The position numbers were made by a program, and so were the translations under genes. 27,215 bases of DNA from Lenisia limosa (lineage: Eukaryota > Breviatea), in NCBI GenBank assembly GCA_001655205.1, contig LPNZ01009902.1, positions 1 through 27,215 on the forward strand, given 5' to 3'. Shown piece by piece: positions 1-13,200 of this stretch (its first letter is position 1; the number at the start of each line of letters is the position of its first letter). The notes under the pieces are model-generated. The model did no database searches and had not been told where the DNA came from. It worked only from the letters and a program-made list of their open reading frames with translations.

Positions 1-1266
1 GCGAGGGTTGACAGGCGTTTCTACAACACCGTAGCCCATCACTCCAGCATACTGAAAAACAAACAAAAAAAAAATATTATTTCAAAAAATCGAGAGGCAA
101 GAACCCGAAAAAAATAGGGGTAACAGGTCAACTAACCTTGAAGAGACGGTCACTAAAGATTTTGGGTTTAACATCCATAACAACGGACTCTCCAGTGTCG
201 CCTGGGATCACAAGGCGGCCCTGAAAGGTCAATAGCAAGCCACTTGAGAAACAGTAAAGGGGGATTCAGACCTTATGAGTGGCAACCATCTCCTTGAAGA
301 GCTTCTTCTTGAGAATCTCATTCTTGCTGTTGAGAAGAGACTCCCAGGTCCGGTCGTCAACCAAGGACTGCCCGCCAAAAGCGAGGGTCGCCAGCCCCCG
401 TGTTCGACCCTCAATCTGAAGAGTAAGCCCTGTGCAACACATTGTATATCTTGAGCGCACCCAGCACACCTTTTCAAAGAGCGGACGGCCGATGGCACCG
501 GGTTCGCCGGTGGTGATGGACATTCCGACCCGGAGGCCACGCCAGAGCCACCCTGGATCCTGCGAAGTGAGCACATTGTTGGGGGGGGGGGGCAGCAAAA
601 GAAGACTGAAGCTTACACGTTCGAGGGGAACTTCGGCCAGGGTCTCATGGAGGGATTTGAGCACAGTAGGCCAACGAACGTGTGTAAGGGCAACCTAAGA
701 GGGTAAGGGTGGAATGTCAAAGACTGAGCAAGGTGAAATAACTAATTCACACCTGCATCTTGAGAACGTATTGCAGCGCGTCAAGAGGATTGTCGAAGCC
801 ACAAAGCATCATGTCATGCTGTACACTAAACTATGTCAACCTCCACAGAGCCATATCCAAAGAAATGATCCAAGACCACATTATTATGCCACACGCAGCT
901 CACGCAATCTGCGCTCCATCAAGCTCCGGAAGGGACATAGCCAGACGCTCCATACAAACGTCACGTGATGTCTGCACCACCTTCGGACTCAAGTTCTCAA
1001 ACACAGTGAGCCCGTCGATCCTGAGGGCAACGCACGTGACCTGTCCCTTGAACAGCGGGCTTTCGGTGAAGTCAACCTGCCGCCGTCAAGACAGCAAAAC
1101 GAGGATGTAACGGGTTGACAAGAATAACAAGGGTATTAAACCCATTGATGCATACCGACTGTGGCATGACCGAGAAGAAGCGGAATCCTTGGAGGCCATC
1201 CTTGCGCTCAAACATCATGCTATTCGTTCCGACAGGCAACGTCTCTGATGCCGTGCCCTGCTTCTT
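1..1266 (-). other. Class III adenylate/guanylate cyclase homology domain (probably degenerate)
   Basis: Nine exons (1156-1266, 904-1076, 753-825, 617-694, 470-559, 272-415, 137-220 and a partial one at 1-51, after the linker) join in frame. The cyclase pattern is followed throughout: GQVTCVALRIDGLTVFENLS (first strand), DMMLCGFDNPLDALQYVLKM (the 'GD.f...F..p..Al..al..Q' motif), WRGLRVGMSITTGEP (the 'GLRvRiGiHtG' motif), GGQSLVDDRTWESL (the 'GGqillS..t' motif), and ESVVMDVKPKIFSDRLF (the closing 'v.p..l..R.F'). The first metal-binding Asp position appears to be Arg, and the N-x3-R motif after the GRP segment is missing. It may be a pseudo-cyclase or one half of a pair whose active half lies beyond the left edge. 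Confidence 0.68.
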
Positions 1267-4200
1267 CTGCAAAGTCAGTCCTCAAAAGATGGAATTCTGC
1301 AAAGGCCTATGAAACAATTCGGCCGCAAACCGCGACAAGGTCGAGTTCAACTTGTCTCAGCTGATTCTGTTTGTCTTGCGCTTGTTGCTTGCGGTATGTT
1401 TGGATCTAAGCAGTGAATCAGGCATTTCCAAGAGCCACAGCCCCNNNNNNNNNNNNNNNNNNNNNNNNNNNNNNNNNNNNNNNNNNNNNNNNNNNNNNNN
1501 NNNNNNNNNNNNNNNNNNNNNNNNNNNNCCCCAAAAAACCCCCCAATATTCGATTTTTTGGATGGAAAGAATACAGCTTACCTCTTTAATGAAAACGATG
1601 GCGAAGATGAGACAGGTGAAGAAGATGAGGGCCCACACGACACAGATCAGGAACCAGTGCGAGAAATTATTTGGCATACCAGCCTAATGCAGTTAAAAGG
1701 ACAGAGTAGCAGTAGCGACACATACCACAAAAGCGAGGGCGAAGAAGAGAATCAAGAAACTACTGGCTAGAGAGAGCGTTTCAAGTTGAATGAGTGTCCA
1801 TCTTTCATGAGGCTTTGCAAAGAGATGCAACCTAAATTGTCAGAAAATGAAAAGGAAAAGAGTGCGGTCTGCAATGGTTGAGGACATACGAGTAGAACAG
1901 GAAAATAGCAAGAAGACCGAACATGATTTGGAACACAGTTGTCGTAAAGTAGAGGAAACTGGTCAACACGAGGACCTGAAGAATGAGAATAACGGGAGTT
2001 CAGCTACCTTTCTGATGATGATAGTAAGCTCCCAGAGGTAGCGTCTTCTGTTGTAGCGCAGGTAAAGGGCACTGAACATCATGCGGAACCGAGGCTCGTC
2101 AAGTCGATGACGATTCTTGACCAGAATAAAGATCACGAAGGCTGGAATGCCAAGACCGTATCTGAGTCGTCATTTTTGCAATGATGAACCCATGCTGAAT
2201 CAAAACGGTAACACACCCAAGGACGCAGGCAGCAACGAGGGGGAACCATCTCCACCACTCTGTTCCGTAGCACTCATATTCAGGGGCCTCATCCATAGTC
2301 ATTGTGCCATTGCTCTGAAAGAATTAAAAACAAAAGCTACGAGGCTTCACGAACCTGTTCAGTGCACTTGAAGAACATAAGGGCAGCGATAGTGATGAGG
2401 GGATAGAAGAGGGTCATGAAGTAGACGAACACATTGATACTTGCAGCGGCAAAAGTCCGGCGGAACACCTGGTAAGATCAGATATTGCGACAAAGGCTTC
2501 CACAAATGACCCTCAACAAAAAGAAAGATATTCTCACAAGAAGGTTTTGGAACTCCAAGCCGCGACGGCGGCGAGATGCGGCTCTTCGGCTCATTATGAT
2601 CCGCATCAGAATGTTGGCGGCAAGGAAGAAGATGGCAAGCACAAAGGGGAAGAGGAGCTGCATATGGTAAATCAGGAAATTGTAGGTATCTACCTTGAGC
2701 AGGAAAAGCGTAAAGTAAGTTGTCGCGACAATGCAGGGGATTGCAAGAATGTCCATATTCAGCGAGGCGAACTGCAGGAAGTTGAAAGTGTTCTGCAAGG
2801 TTTCAGGCCAGGCATTGACCTGCGAGTAGAACGCCATGATCTGGGCCTGAGGGGTCATGTCTGACTACACATGCATACAATTAATATATAGTACATGTGG
2901 AAATGAGTGATAATAGAGTGAGTATCTGGCAGAAGCCGTCCACATTGATTCCAGTATAAAGAATATTGACTACGGATACATATGATATAATATAATATAA
3001 CATACATACATAACATACATACATATTAATAGTATACTTTTTCATATATGATGTATTCTAGTGTTATCAGTGGGGGCCTCGACACAATGTCGCTAATTCT
3101 CAATTACCCCCCCCCCCCCCNNNNNNNNNNNNNNNNNNNNNNNNNNNNNNNNNNNNNNNNNNNNNNNNNNNNNNNNNNNNNNNNNNNNNNNNNNNNNNNN
3201 NNNNNNNNNNNNNNNNNNNNNNNNNNNNNNNNNNNNNNNNNNNNNNNNNNNNNNNNNNNNNNNNNNNNNNNNNNNNNNNNNNNNNNNNNNNNNNNNNNNN
3301 NNNNNNNNGTGCATGATTATCCCATAGTGTAACACATTAGGAATACGTGCATGATTATTCTATCTGTTTAAAGATTCCTGCTTTCAAAAAAGGAGAGCCC
3401 TCTTACCAACGAAAACGAGCCAAACGTACTGCGGACACTCAACACATTCTCCATTAAGCCTTGGAGAGTTACAACACAAAATCCTGATCATCTCCAAGCA
3501 GAAATGAAGCGACCCCTCTTAAGAGCCCTCATACCGGTAGTGGGTCTGCTCAGTCCCGACAGAAGCGCATTTTCCGCAGTCAATGCCCTCGTAACCCTCA
3601 TCACACTCGTTACGGCCAAGGCATGACTCCGCTGGCAGGCAATTGTAGAAGACGTCTTCATCATGCTTGTAATATCTAGGGGGGGGGGGNNNNNNNNNNN
3701 NNNNNNNNNNNNNNNNNNNNNNNNNNNNNNNNNNNNNNNNNNNNNNNNNNNNNNNNNNNNNNNNNNNNNNNNNNNNNNNNNNNNNNNNNNNNNNNNNNNN
3801 NNNNNNNNNNNNNNNNNNNNNNNNNNNNNNNNNNNNNNNNNNNNNNNNNNNNNNNNNNNNNNNNNNNNNNNNNNNNNNNNNNNNNNNNNNNNNNNNNNNN
3901 NNNNNNNNNNNNNNNNNNNNNNNNNNNNNNNNNNNGCCGACAGAACAAGCCTCGCAAGGACCGCCGTTTAGGCCGTAGTAGCCCGGTGAGCAGATACACG
4001 CGAACACTGATGTGCTGCCCTCGACTAGGGCGGTGGTGGTGAACTCAGGACACGACGCACATTGGAACACCGGACACGACACACAGGGTTCGTTAGGGAG
4101 GTCTAAGGCATTGTCACGGTCATCGTACGTGTCCTATTTGGTGAGACTTATGGTGGTATGAAAACGTTGCAGAAAACTGTGCGTTGTGGCAACTGGGTGT

Positions 4201-7200
4201 GTGAAAATCTTTACGAGGTATCTTGCAATAAAAGCANNNNNNNNNNNNNNNNNNNNNNNNNNNNNNNNNNNNNNNNNNNNNNNNNNNNNNNNNNNNNNNN
4301 NNNNNNNNNNNNNNNNNNNNNNNNNNNNNNNNNNNNNNNNNNNNNNNNNNNNNNNNNNNNNNNNNNNNNNNNNNNNNNNNNNNNNNNNNNNNNNNNNNNN
4401 NNNNNNNNNNNNNNNNNNNNNNNNNNNNNNNNNNNNNNNNNNNNNNNNNNNNNNNGGAACCAAGGGGGCATACCGAGCCGACGAGCATGGCCTTGGGCGA
4501 ACCGTACATGTGACTACCCGCAAACTGTGCTCGGACCTGAACAGTAAACTCTTGTGTGTTTTGTCTTATACCACAGCATATTACTTGTTTTCTATGATAT
4601 CGGGTGTAAATGCGAGAAATACCCCCCCCCCCNNNNNNNNNNNNNNNNNNNNNNNNNNNNNNNNNNNNNNNNNNNNNNNNNNNNNNNNNNNNNNNNNNNN
4701 NNNNNNNNNNNNNNNNNNNNNNNNNNNNNNNNNNNNNNNNNNNNNNNNNNNNNNNNNNNNNNNNNNNNNNNNNNNNNNNNNNNNNNNNNNNNNNCGGAAT
4801 GATTATGTTGTCTCCGTCCTCGTAGGGCAATTGCCGGACTTCAACCTGAACTGTCAACGTGCCTCAACTCCATAAGACGAGGTCCAATACACCATCATTA
4901 CTTTATATAGCAATGAGAAATAAAACAATAAGGTTGTATCATAACTTACTTCAAGGGATTTCCCACGGTCCCAAAAAAAGACTGAATTTCTCGATAAATC
5001 CTCGATAAATATCGATATTTTACCGGTCTTTTTCGGACCGTAGGGAAGCCCTACTTACTTCCTATAGCACCATATAGACCCCCCCCCCACAGTAAAGTTG
5101 CCTGTCCCCAGGACTCCGTCCAGATTCTGGTTGTCGAATGCGTCGAAAGGAGTCAGAATGGCGTGAGTCTCCTTGAAGGCGAGGGCTGATGTGAAGGCCG
5201 GACCGGTGAGCCGCGAGTGCGGCGCCGACGTTTCACCCGGTAAGACGGAAAGAGTGACAGTGCCGTTGCGGGATACTCCGGGGTACTTCCCTGTTGTCAT
5301 TTCGAAGGTCACTTCATAGTCGCCGGCATTGCCTGGACTGTTAGACGTTAATTCGATCGAAATATCCACGGCATTGCGAAACTCCATTCTCTCTCACCAA
5401 TAATGAGCATTGCTCTGTACTGTCCGTCAGTCAAATCAGTGAGCTCCACTGACTACAAAGGTTAAAGATGAACGATGATCAATGGTTGTTGTCTGTGAAA
5501 CAAGACTAACCAAAAGAGTTCCGTTGTTGACAGGAATATGGGGGAGCGACCTGGTGCCAGTAACACTGTACAAGGGGTAGACAATTTCTTCCTGCAGATT
5601 CTGGGTCTGGAGTGTCTCTCCCCTGAAAAGTAACCCAATTGGCGTAAATGCCACTTACGTCTCCAGACTTGTCACGGTGATTTTCCACACGTTGCCTCCC
5701 GAGGTTTTGTAGATGCCTTCTTGACTCACAGCCTGAGAGATAAAGAGGGCATTATACGACTTCTGAGGGGGGGGTTCTTGGGATTAAGAATAAAACAGCC
5801 ACCAACTTGCAGGATAATTTCAGAATACACGCCAGCAACAAGTTCGCCGGGAAGAATGGTCAGAGACTATAGCGATGAAATCCATTCGACAGTTGACGTT
5901 TAATGTGCAAATGATACCAAGAGAGATTTAATGTGGACCAAAAAAAGAGGGAATTTCTTGGGGAATTCATGGAATAACTACAATATTTTATCAGCCATTG
6001 TTAAAACATCATGGTACCCAATGTAAGCCAACCAAATTGGCCTGTGTTGGGACGAGCTCGAATTCGTAAGGGTCGTCATTGACCTGCATGAAGCCCGGTG
6101 CGGGATAGGGCAGCACTCCGACAGGACACACACCGCCGAAGGGACACGGCAAACACGTGTTCTCTGTGGCGTACGTCCCACCAAGACAAACAGGCACAAC
6201 AGTTCCTAAAGTAGCGGTCAGCATCACCTACATGTATATATGATATATGTAGCTGCAACGCTACGACGCAACAGTTCTCACCGTGGGGGCAAAGGGCACC
6301 GTCAGGGCACGGCTTACAGTCCATGCCACCAATGGGGCCGTAGTAACCCGCAACACAACGGCAGCTACATGGTCATTAAACCGAAGATAATGTAGGGTGT
6401 GGAAATGCAGCGGGTTTGTTGATTCATAAACCATAACGAGTGAGCTAACCTGTCTTGAGAAATTGCACCGACGTCGTCGTAAGTAGACGACAGCGCGGGG
6501 CAGGGTGTGCAGAAAGACGACCCGTTGTTGGGAGCGAAGGTGCCAAGGTCGCAGGCATAACACTCGATCAGGCCTAGAGAATGACGCAACTAAGAGGGCT
6601 TACCCGTGGAGTTAGTGAAGTAGCCCATTGGACAGTCAAGACATTCGGTTTGACCCAGGGCCTCAGCAGGAGCGTACTGGCCGCCGGGGCAAGCTTGGCA
6701 GGCCGCGAGTTGTTGGGGCTCATCAGAATACTGGAGGGTCAAGACAAGGACCGACGTTACTGCTGGTTTTCGACATTAAACATCCCAAGAACGCTCACCG
6801 ATCCTCCCGGACAGTACTGACACGGGCCACTCATTGTTGCTAACTCCTGACCAGGCACACACAGCGGCTGCCAATAGACATACTCCTTGGAGACCAGCAG
6901 GTCGTCGAGGCCTCGGATGGTTACGACGAGCAGCATCGGCCGCGTGACAGCGTACGTCACGTTGTACATGCCGACTCCACCGTAGGTCTGAAACACCTAC
7001 ACCATATCATTATCGGTAACGAGCATCCTTAATGTCATTGTGAAACTGAAGGATTCTATCATATACTATATGATATAGAATGAGAAAAAAAATAAAATAA
7101 GGTTGTATCTGACCGAAGCTGTCCACACCATCACGCGAAAGAGATATTGGATTATAGTATAATAATGATTCACCCGATCATTTGCCTTACAACTCTGTAC

Positions 7201-10200
7201 ACACAGCTTTCTGCGTGCCTCCCCAGCGTACCATATAGTCAGCGAATTCTACCAAAGCTGCGCCGTCTGAATCCTCAAACTCCAGCTCAAATCTAGAGGT
7301 AAGAAGAAGCGTGCGACGACTTACCGATGATCTACGTCATCATAAACGTTGTCAAACTGGTCTCTAGCGAAGATGGTGAAGTGTTTCGACCCCTGTCCGA
7401 CCTAAATAGTTACCATCGAAAGAGTAACAAGAGAAACACACAATTGCGTTTTCCAAAGCGCTTGTAAAAGACTTGTCACTTGGAACACTTGAGAAGATGG
7501 TGACGTTGAATGGAGAGTTGGCAATGGCGGGGTAGGGTGCAGAGGCTCCGAAGGCCTTATAGCGAATCTTGATAAGTCAGTACATGCAGAGTTTGTACAA
7601 AGAAGTCGGTCAGCCCACATGGAATTGGAAGACACCAGCCACAGTCGGGGTGTACTTAATGACATAAGTTCCGTCGTAGCGGTCGTCGTAGGGGACGTTC
7701 AGCGTTTGGTCGTCCATTTCAAGGGTCACCTCCCAGTCGCTTCCGCCTGGTGGTGAGATGCCGGCAATGAAATAGTCTACCAAGTACAAGCCCCNNNNNN
7801 NNNNNNNNNNNNNNNNNNNNNNNNNNNNNNNNNNNNNNNNNNNNNNNNNNNNNNNNNNNNNNNNNNNNNNNNNNNNNNNNNNNNNNNNNNNNNNNNNNNN
7901 NNNNNNNNNNNNNNNNNNNNNNNNNNNNNNNNNNNNNNNNNNNNNNNNNNNNNNNNNNNNNNNNNNNNNNNNNNNNNNNNNNNNNNNNNNNNNNNNNNNN
8001 NNNNNNNNNNNNCCTAACAAGATGGACATTATCATGGATTTGTGTCAAAATACCCAAAATTTCTAAATACAGCTTCAATAAATATCCGTAGTTTGTTAGT
8101 CCTTTTGTGACCACAGGCAATCCTATCAAGTTTGCCGCATACCGTAACACAGCTTGGCACCAGGGTGGGGAACACACAGATACCCTTAGTTGGGCAGTCT
8201 TTGCAGCTGTCACCGCCAGCGGGCCCGTACATGCCGTATGAGCACCTAGGTAGGGAGGGGGTGAAATCACATCACTGATAAGCACGGAAAAGTAGCAACT
8301 AAGCAAATAAAAGACACGAAAAGAGAGAAATGGCAAGATAATGACTGAACTACCAGCATTCAAAAGTACCAATTTCGCCTCGCCTATTCCTACAAAAAGG
8401 CCCACAAACAGGCATTCTTCAGAGAAAATAGCACCGGTGTCCTGGGTGGTCGTGCTATTGGGGCAAATGGTGCAGTTGGCAGCACCTGCAAGAGCGGAAT
8501 AGGAACCAACCTGAGGTATCAAAGGAAGATTGCGGAACCAAAGAAAACAATACATTGCCCAACCCCGAACCGGACAATCTATACAACTTGCAGTACCCGC
8601 GTCAGGGTTGTACGTTCCCGGACTGCAANNNNNNNNNNNNNNNNNNNNNNNNNNNNNNNNNNNNNNNNNNNNNNNNNNNNNNNNNNNNNNNNNNNNNNNN
8701 NNNNNNNNNNNNNNNNNNNNNNNNNNNNNNNNNNNNNNNNNNNNNNNNNNNNNNNNNNNNNNNNNGATTGCTAACCAAGAATACTCCATTCTCCAGCCTT
8801 GCATAGTTTGCATGAAGATTGGTCAGCCTCGTTTTGGAATGTTCCTAATATGGTAAGTCGGCCATGTGACGAGCAAACCGGGTAGACACTGCTCGCATGG
8901 GCCGATAGACGAGGCCAACGCCGTGCCGACAAGACAGTACGGCCGCCAGATGACAAGGTCCTGAACGCCTTGGGACAGCGGCGTGCCCTGGGCTCGGATG
9001 AGGAACCGGACTTCCGCCCCGATGGCAATGTCGTAGTCTATTTTGTGTGTTCCTGAAGGGTGAGTGGTTGTCCTCCAAAGAAAGTTGCATTAAGTGAAAT
9101 GAGGAAGAAAAAAAGAGAAAATAAACAGGGCCAAAGATGGTTTTCGATTCGAAAAAAGACTGAATTTCTCGATTAATCTTCGAAAACTACCGATATTTTC
9201 CCGAACCGAAGTGAAGCCATGTTTTAAAGCTAGCCCACCATTGACGACACTGGTGTAAGTCAGGGTGACAGAAGGCTCGTTGAACTCCGGGCATATGTAG
9301 CCGTCGGTGCTGTTACTGCAGTAAACCAGGCCGGAATTGGCCATGTAGTTGTTATACAGAAGACTGATGGAAAATCCTGGAGAGTCACTTTATTGAAGGG
9401 AAACAGGGGGGTTGGCTGCTTATCATCACCACTTGTTCTGATGGTTCAAACACAAAAGAGGGAATAAGAGCTCACTATAATCCTCATCTGGCACTTCATT
9501 GCCCCATTGGTCAACTGCATGAATTTCAAAGGAACCTGAAGATCCCAGAATCTGAAGAGTTAGAACAATGAAAATGAAGAGGTGCTGCTACGCTCACAAC
9601 AATTAACAAAGATTGCAAAACCCAGACTAAGCCTACAAAGAGGCTGTCCATGCCGGTGACATAGGACGTGGCTGAGTGCGGCAGATTCGGTTCGAGGGAC
9701 ACATTAGAGGCACAGCCGATGTTGGACCACTCCAGAGTGAGGGGGTCCTGCCATTGAATGTCAATTTCGTAGTCGCCTAGCTCGTACACCGCAACATCGC
9801 CGCTGTACCTAAACCAGTCAGAAAAGGACTCCCAGGTGATAGACCATCGATTGTGATCTGCCCAGCTTGATCAAGGAGCCCTGGGCCTACTTTCCAGCGG
9901 AATCGGTGACATGGTCAATGCTGACGTTCCAGGGAAGAAGGTCATTGCCGGCAGTGGGGGTGATCAATGCCCGGAATGCATCTAATCCCTCCTGCTGCAC
10001 ATTGCCAAGACTGTTGTAGGCCTAAAGATGGTAAGACTGTTGTAGGCCTGAAGATGGTAAGAAGACGCCTCGTCTACTCAATGTGATTGTTAGGCTGGGT
10101 GGATAACAAATGTAGCATGCCAGTTACCACCCTCATCTTATTTTTTATTTGGTAGTTCGCTTCCCCTCTTTTTTAATAAATAAAAATGTTCTGCAAGAAG

Positions 10201-13200
10201 TATATATGTGTGTGTACATATGATACGTAATATTATATGGTTAAGCTCGAAAATATGTATAGTATATGGCAACCTGTAGATGAACGACGAACGGTCTGCC
10301 AGCCTCAGTCTTGTTACCCAGGCCGGAGCAATCCGTGTTGCCGGGTATCGTGGGGTACAGAATGCATAAGCTGTCAAGAAGTCTGGATAGGGGTTAGCGC
10401 TTATTTGACAAATTGTCTTGTCAACAATAACGGTTAAATAACGAACGTACCTGTAGTCTGGGTCGCACAAAGGTTCCAACGTATTGGGGAAGACACATGT
10501 TGCATGGGGTGGACACACAGTGCAGTTGGTGTCGCCAGTGGGACCATGCGAACCGGACTGGCATCTAAAATGTAATGATGTCGCCCCTTTGAGAGTAGCA
10601 CAGAATACAAGCAAAAGAGTCGCCTCCATCCAACATACAGGCAGTCATTTACGCTTGTCGACTTCTGGAGAAGCGTGGTTCTGCCATCGATACAGAGCTT
10701 GCAGGACGGAAAGGCCTCCTCATCAGCATAAGCGCCAACTTCGCAGTCGTCACACACCACGGCCGAAGAGTTGGCCACAGCCGTTCCGACCAAACAAGGG
10801 TCACATTCGGCTTGGCCCTCCACTGAGGGGTAGGCATAGTAGCCCGGGACGCAAGGCTCACACCCAGGTCCTGCTGTGCCGCCGGGACAAGGCTACTGGA
10901 TTAGCACCATGTGTCAACATAATCATCATCGAGGCGAATACCAAAATCAACAATTAAACTCGCACAACTATGGTATATTCGATCTTCACAGCTATTTGCC
11001 CCGGCTTTTCGGCTAACCGAGCAAACGTCAGAACCGATATGGAAGGTCTGCTTGCCAGGGGCACATTCAGTGCACTCAGTTGTGCCCAATTCACTGAATT
11101 CAGCAAACCAGTTCAAAGGGCATCCTGTACATTCTAACAGCTACACGGTCAAAGGCTGGCATGTTGCCTACCTGTGCGGTTTCACTGAACCACCCGGCAG
11201 GGCATGGGTTGCAAGGCCCCACGACAGTGTCCAAACTGAAGCCGGCAAGACAGTGCGGCTGCCATTTTGAGTCGTAGGACGAGGCGTGGAGCAGAGGATT
11301 GCCGTCGGCCCTATATCGTTATTCGCTGCCAAAAGAGCATCAATATCTGAGAGTTAATACCCACCTAATGTCCCATTTCATGAGGCCCATTATGTTGCTT
11401 GTCATTGTGATGGTGTGGAGGGGAGCGACAATGGGTTGATACACCAGCGTGATGTTGGCGGAGTTATCAATACCCTCGCAGGTGGTTGCTGAAGGCGACG
11501 TGCCAGGAAGACAGTAAATATCCGTTCGATTGGGGTTCTATAGTATTAGTGTTGGTACAACCATCGTGGAAACAGAACTAATGAATAGGTTGGACACTGT
11601 ACCCACCTCCATGTACACGACAATACTGTACTTGAAGTCGGTGTCAGGATAGTCGTTCCCGAAAGCGTCACGAGCGTGAATGGAAACGGTCAGCAATTCG
11701 CCTGTAAGTTTCACTGGCCATGTTGTGGTAATCTNNNNNNNNNNNNNNNNNNNNNNNNNNNNNNNNNNNNNNNNNNNNNNNNNNNNNNNNNNNNNNNNNN
11801 NNNNNNNNNNNNNNNNNNNNNNNNNNNNNNNNNNNNNNNNNNNNNNNNNNNNNNNNNNNNNNNNNNNNNNNNNNNNNCACCTCAGAGGTGTCCTTCAAAT
11901 GGCTTGGCAGAGCAGGATTGACGGTCACCGCAAAAGGCGACCCCTCGATAACCTTGGTTTCGCCGTAGCCGTTGATGATCGACATTTCAATGCTATACTC
12001 TCCCTAGGGTGATATTACTTCAGGACAACATTGGCCAGTCCAGCAGCCCGCAACTCACCACAATTCTCAGTTCCAAGAAAGCTTCGTAGAGCCCGTTGTC
12101 ATTGTCGACCTAGGCCTAGTTAACCCATCCAGGAGCAGCAGGACCAACCGGTGTGTTTTTGACAACGTTGACAGTGTCAGGTCCGGATGCTACTGTGATA
12201 TTGACTATTTCGCCTCCGCCAACCTGGGGGGGGGGGGGGNNNNNNNNNNNNNNNNNNNNNNNNNNNNNNNNNNNNNNNNNNNNNNNNNNNNNNNNNNNNN
12301 NNNNNNNNNNNNNNNNNNNNNNNNNNNNNNNNNNNNNNNNNNNNNNNNNNNNNNNNNNNNNNNNNNNNNNNNNNNNNNNNNNNNNNNNNNNNNNNNNNNN
12401 NNNNNNNNNNNNNNNNNNNNNNNNNNNNNNNAGTGAGGGAAATGTTTTTTAAAAAATCCGACTTATTAACGATCACAATCCAATCATAACGCTTAGAGCC
12501 GTCCCAAGCATACGACCCCCGAGGGGATCAAAGCTTATGGACAGAGCGCGGACCAGACCAGACTGCAGAAAAGATTCTCTACAGGTACGAACAATATGGT
12601 GTCAAGCAAACTGTGACTATTCTAAACCATACTGATGCTGAGCAAAAGAGTAGTAATGGTATCAACAAAAAGTGACTGGGCAAACATAAAGTACAAAACA
12701 AACACATACAGCAAACATTATTAAAATTAAAACAACAGCACAAAAAAAACAAAAAAAAAACAAAGGGGCACAAGTCGAAGGTTAATTAAAAAAAAAATTA
12801 GCTGAGGGGAATAATAGCACTTCCGCTTTGAAAAAGCTCCCCTAGTTAATCTTTGAACCTAGACATTAGACATTGTGACAGACTTGGCGCGGGAATCTGT
12901 GGTATACTCTAGAAGATGGAAATACAGAAGCATACCAATGTTACTTAATAGCACATGAAAATGTGAAATAAACATTGGAGAAAAAAACAAAACAATAGCA
13001 CTTCGGTGCTGTATAACTTTACAACTGTTATGAATCTCACAAATCTACTGAGGTACAAAACAAACCTGGGGGACCAGTTTGGCAAGGTCAGTGAAGCAAG
13101 CAATTGGGATGCTCATGGTTCCGCCTAAACCACCAATAAGAGAGCCTGCCGAGTACTGGAATGCCCCTCGCTATTAGACCAACCTGCAATGGTATCGGAA

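Noticed and set aside
3519-4875. Long open frames running across N runs on both strands
   Set aside because: Their length comes from unknown bases. Only the known flanks were used.
12579-12773. Minus-strand open stretch rich in Cys, Phe and Leu
   Set aside because: It is the translation of an A/T-rich, low-complexity intron and shows neither splice-consistent ends nor the cysteine spacing of neighbouring modules.
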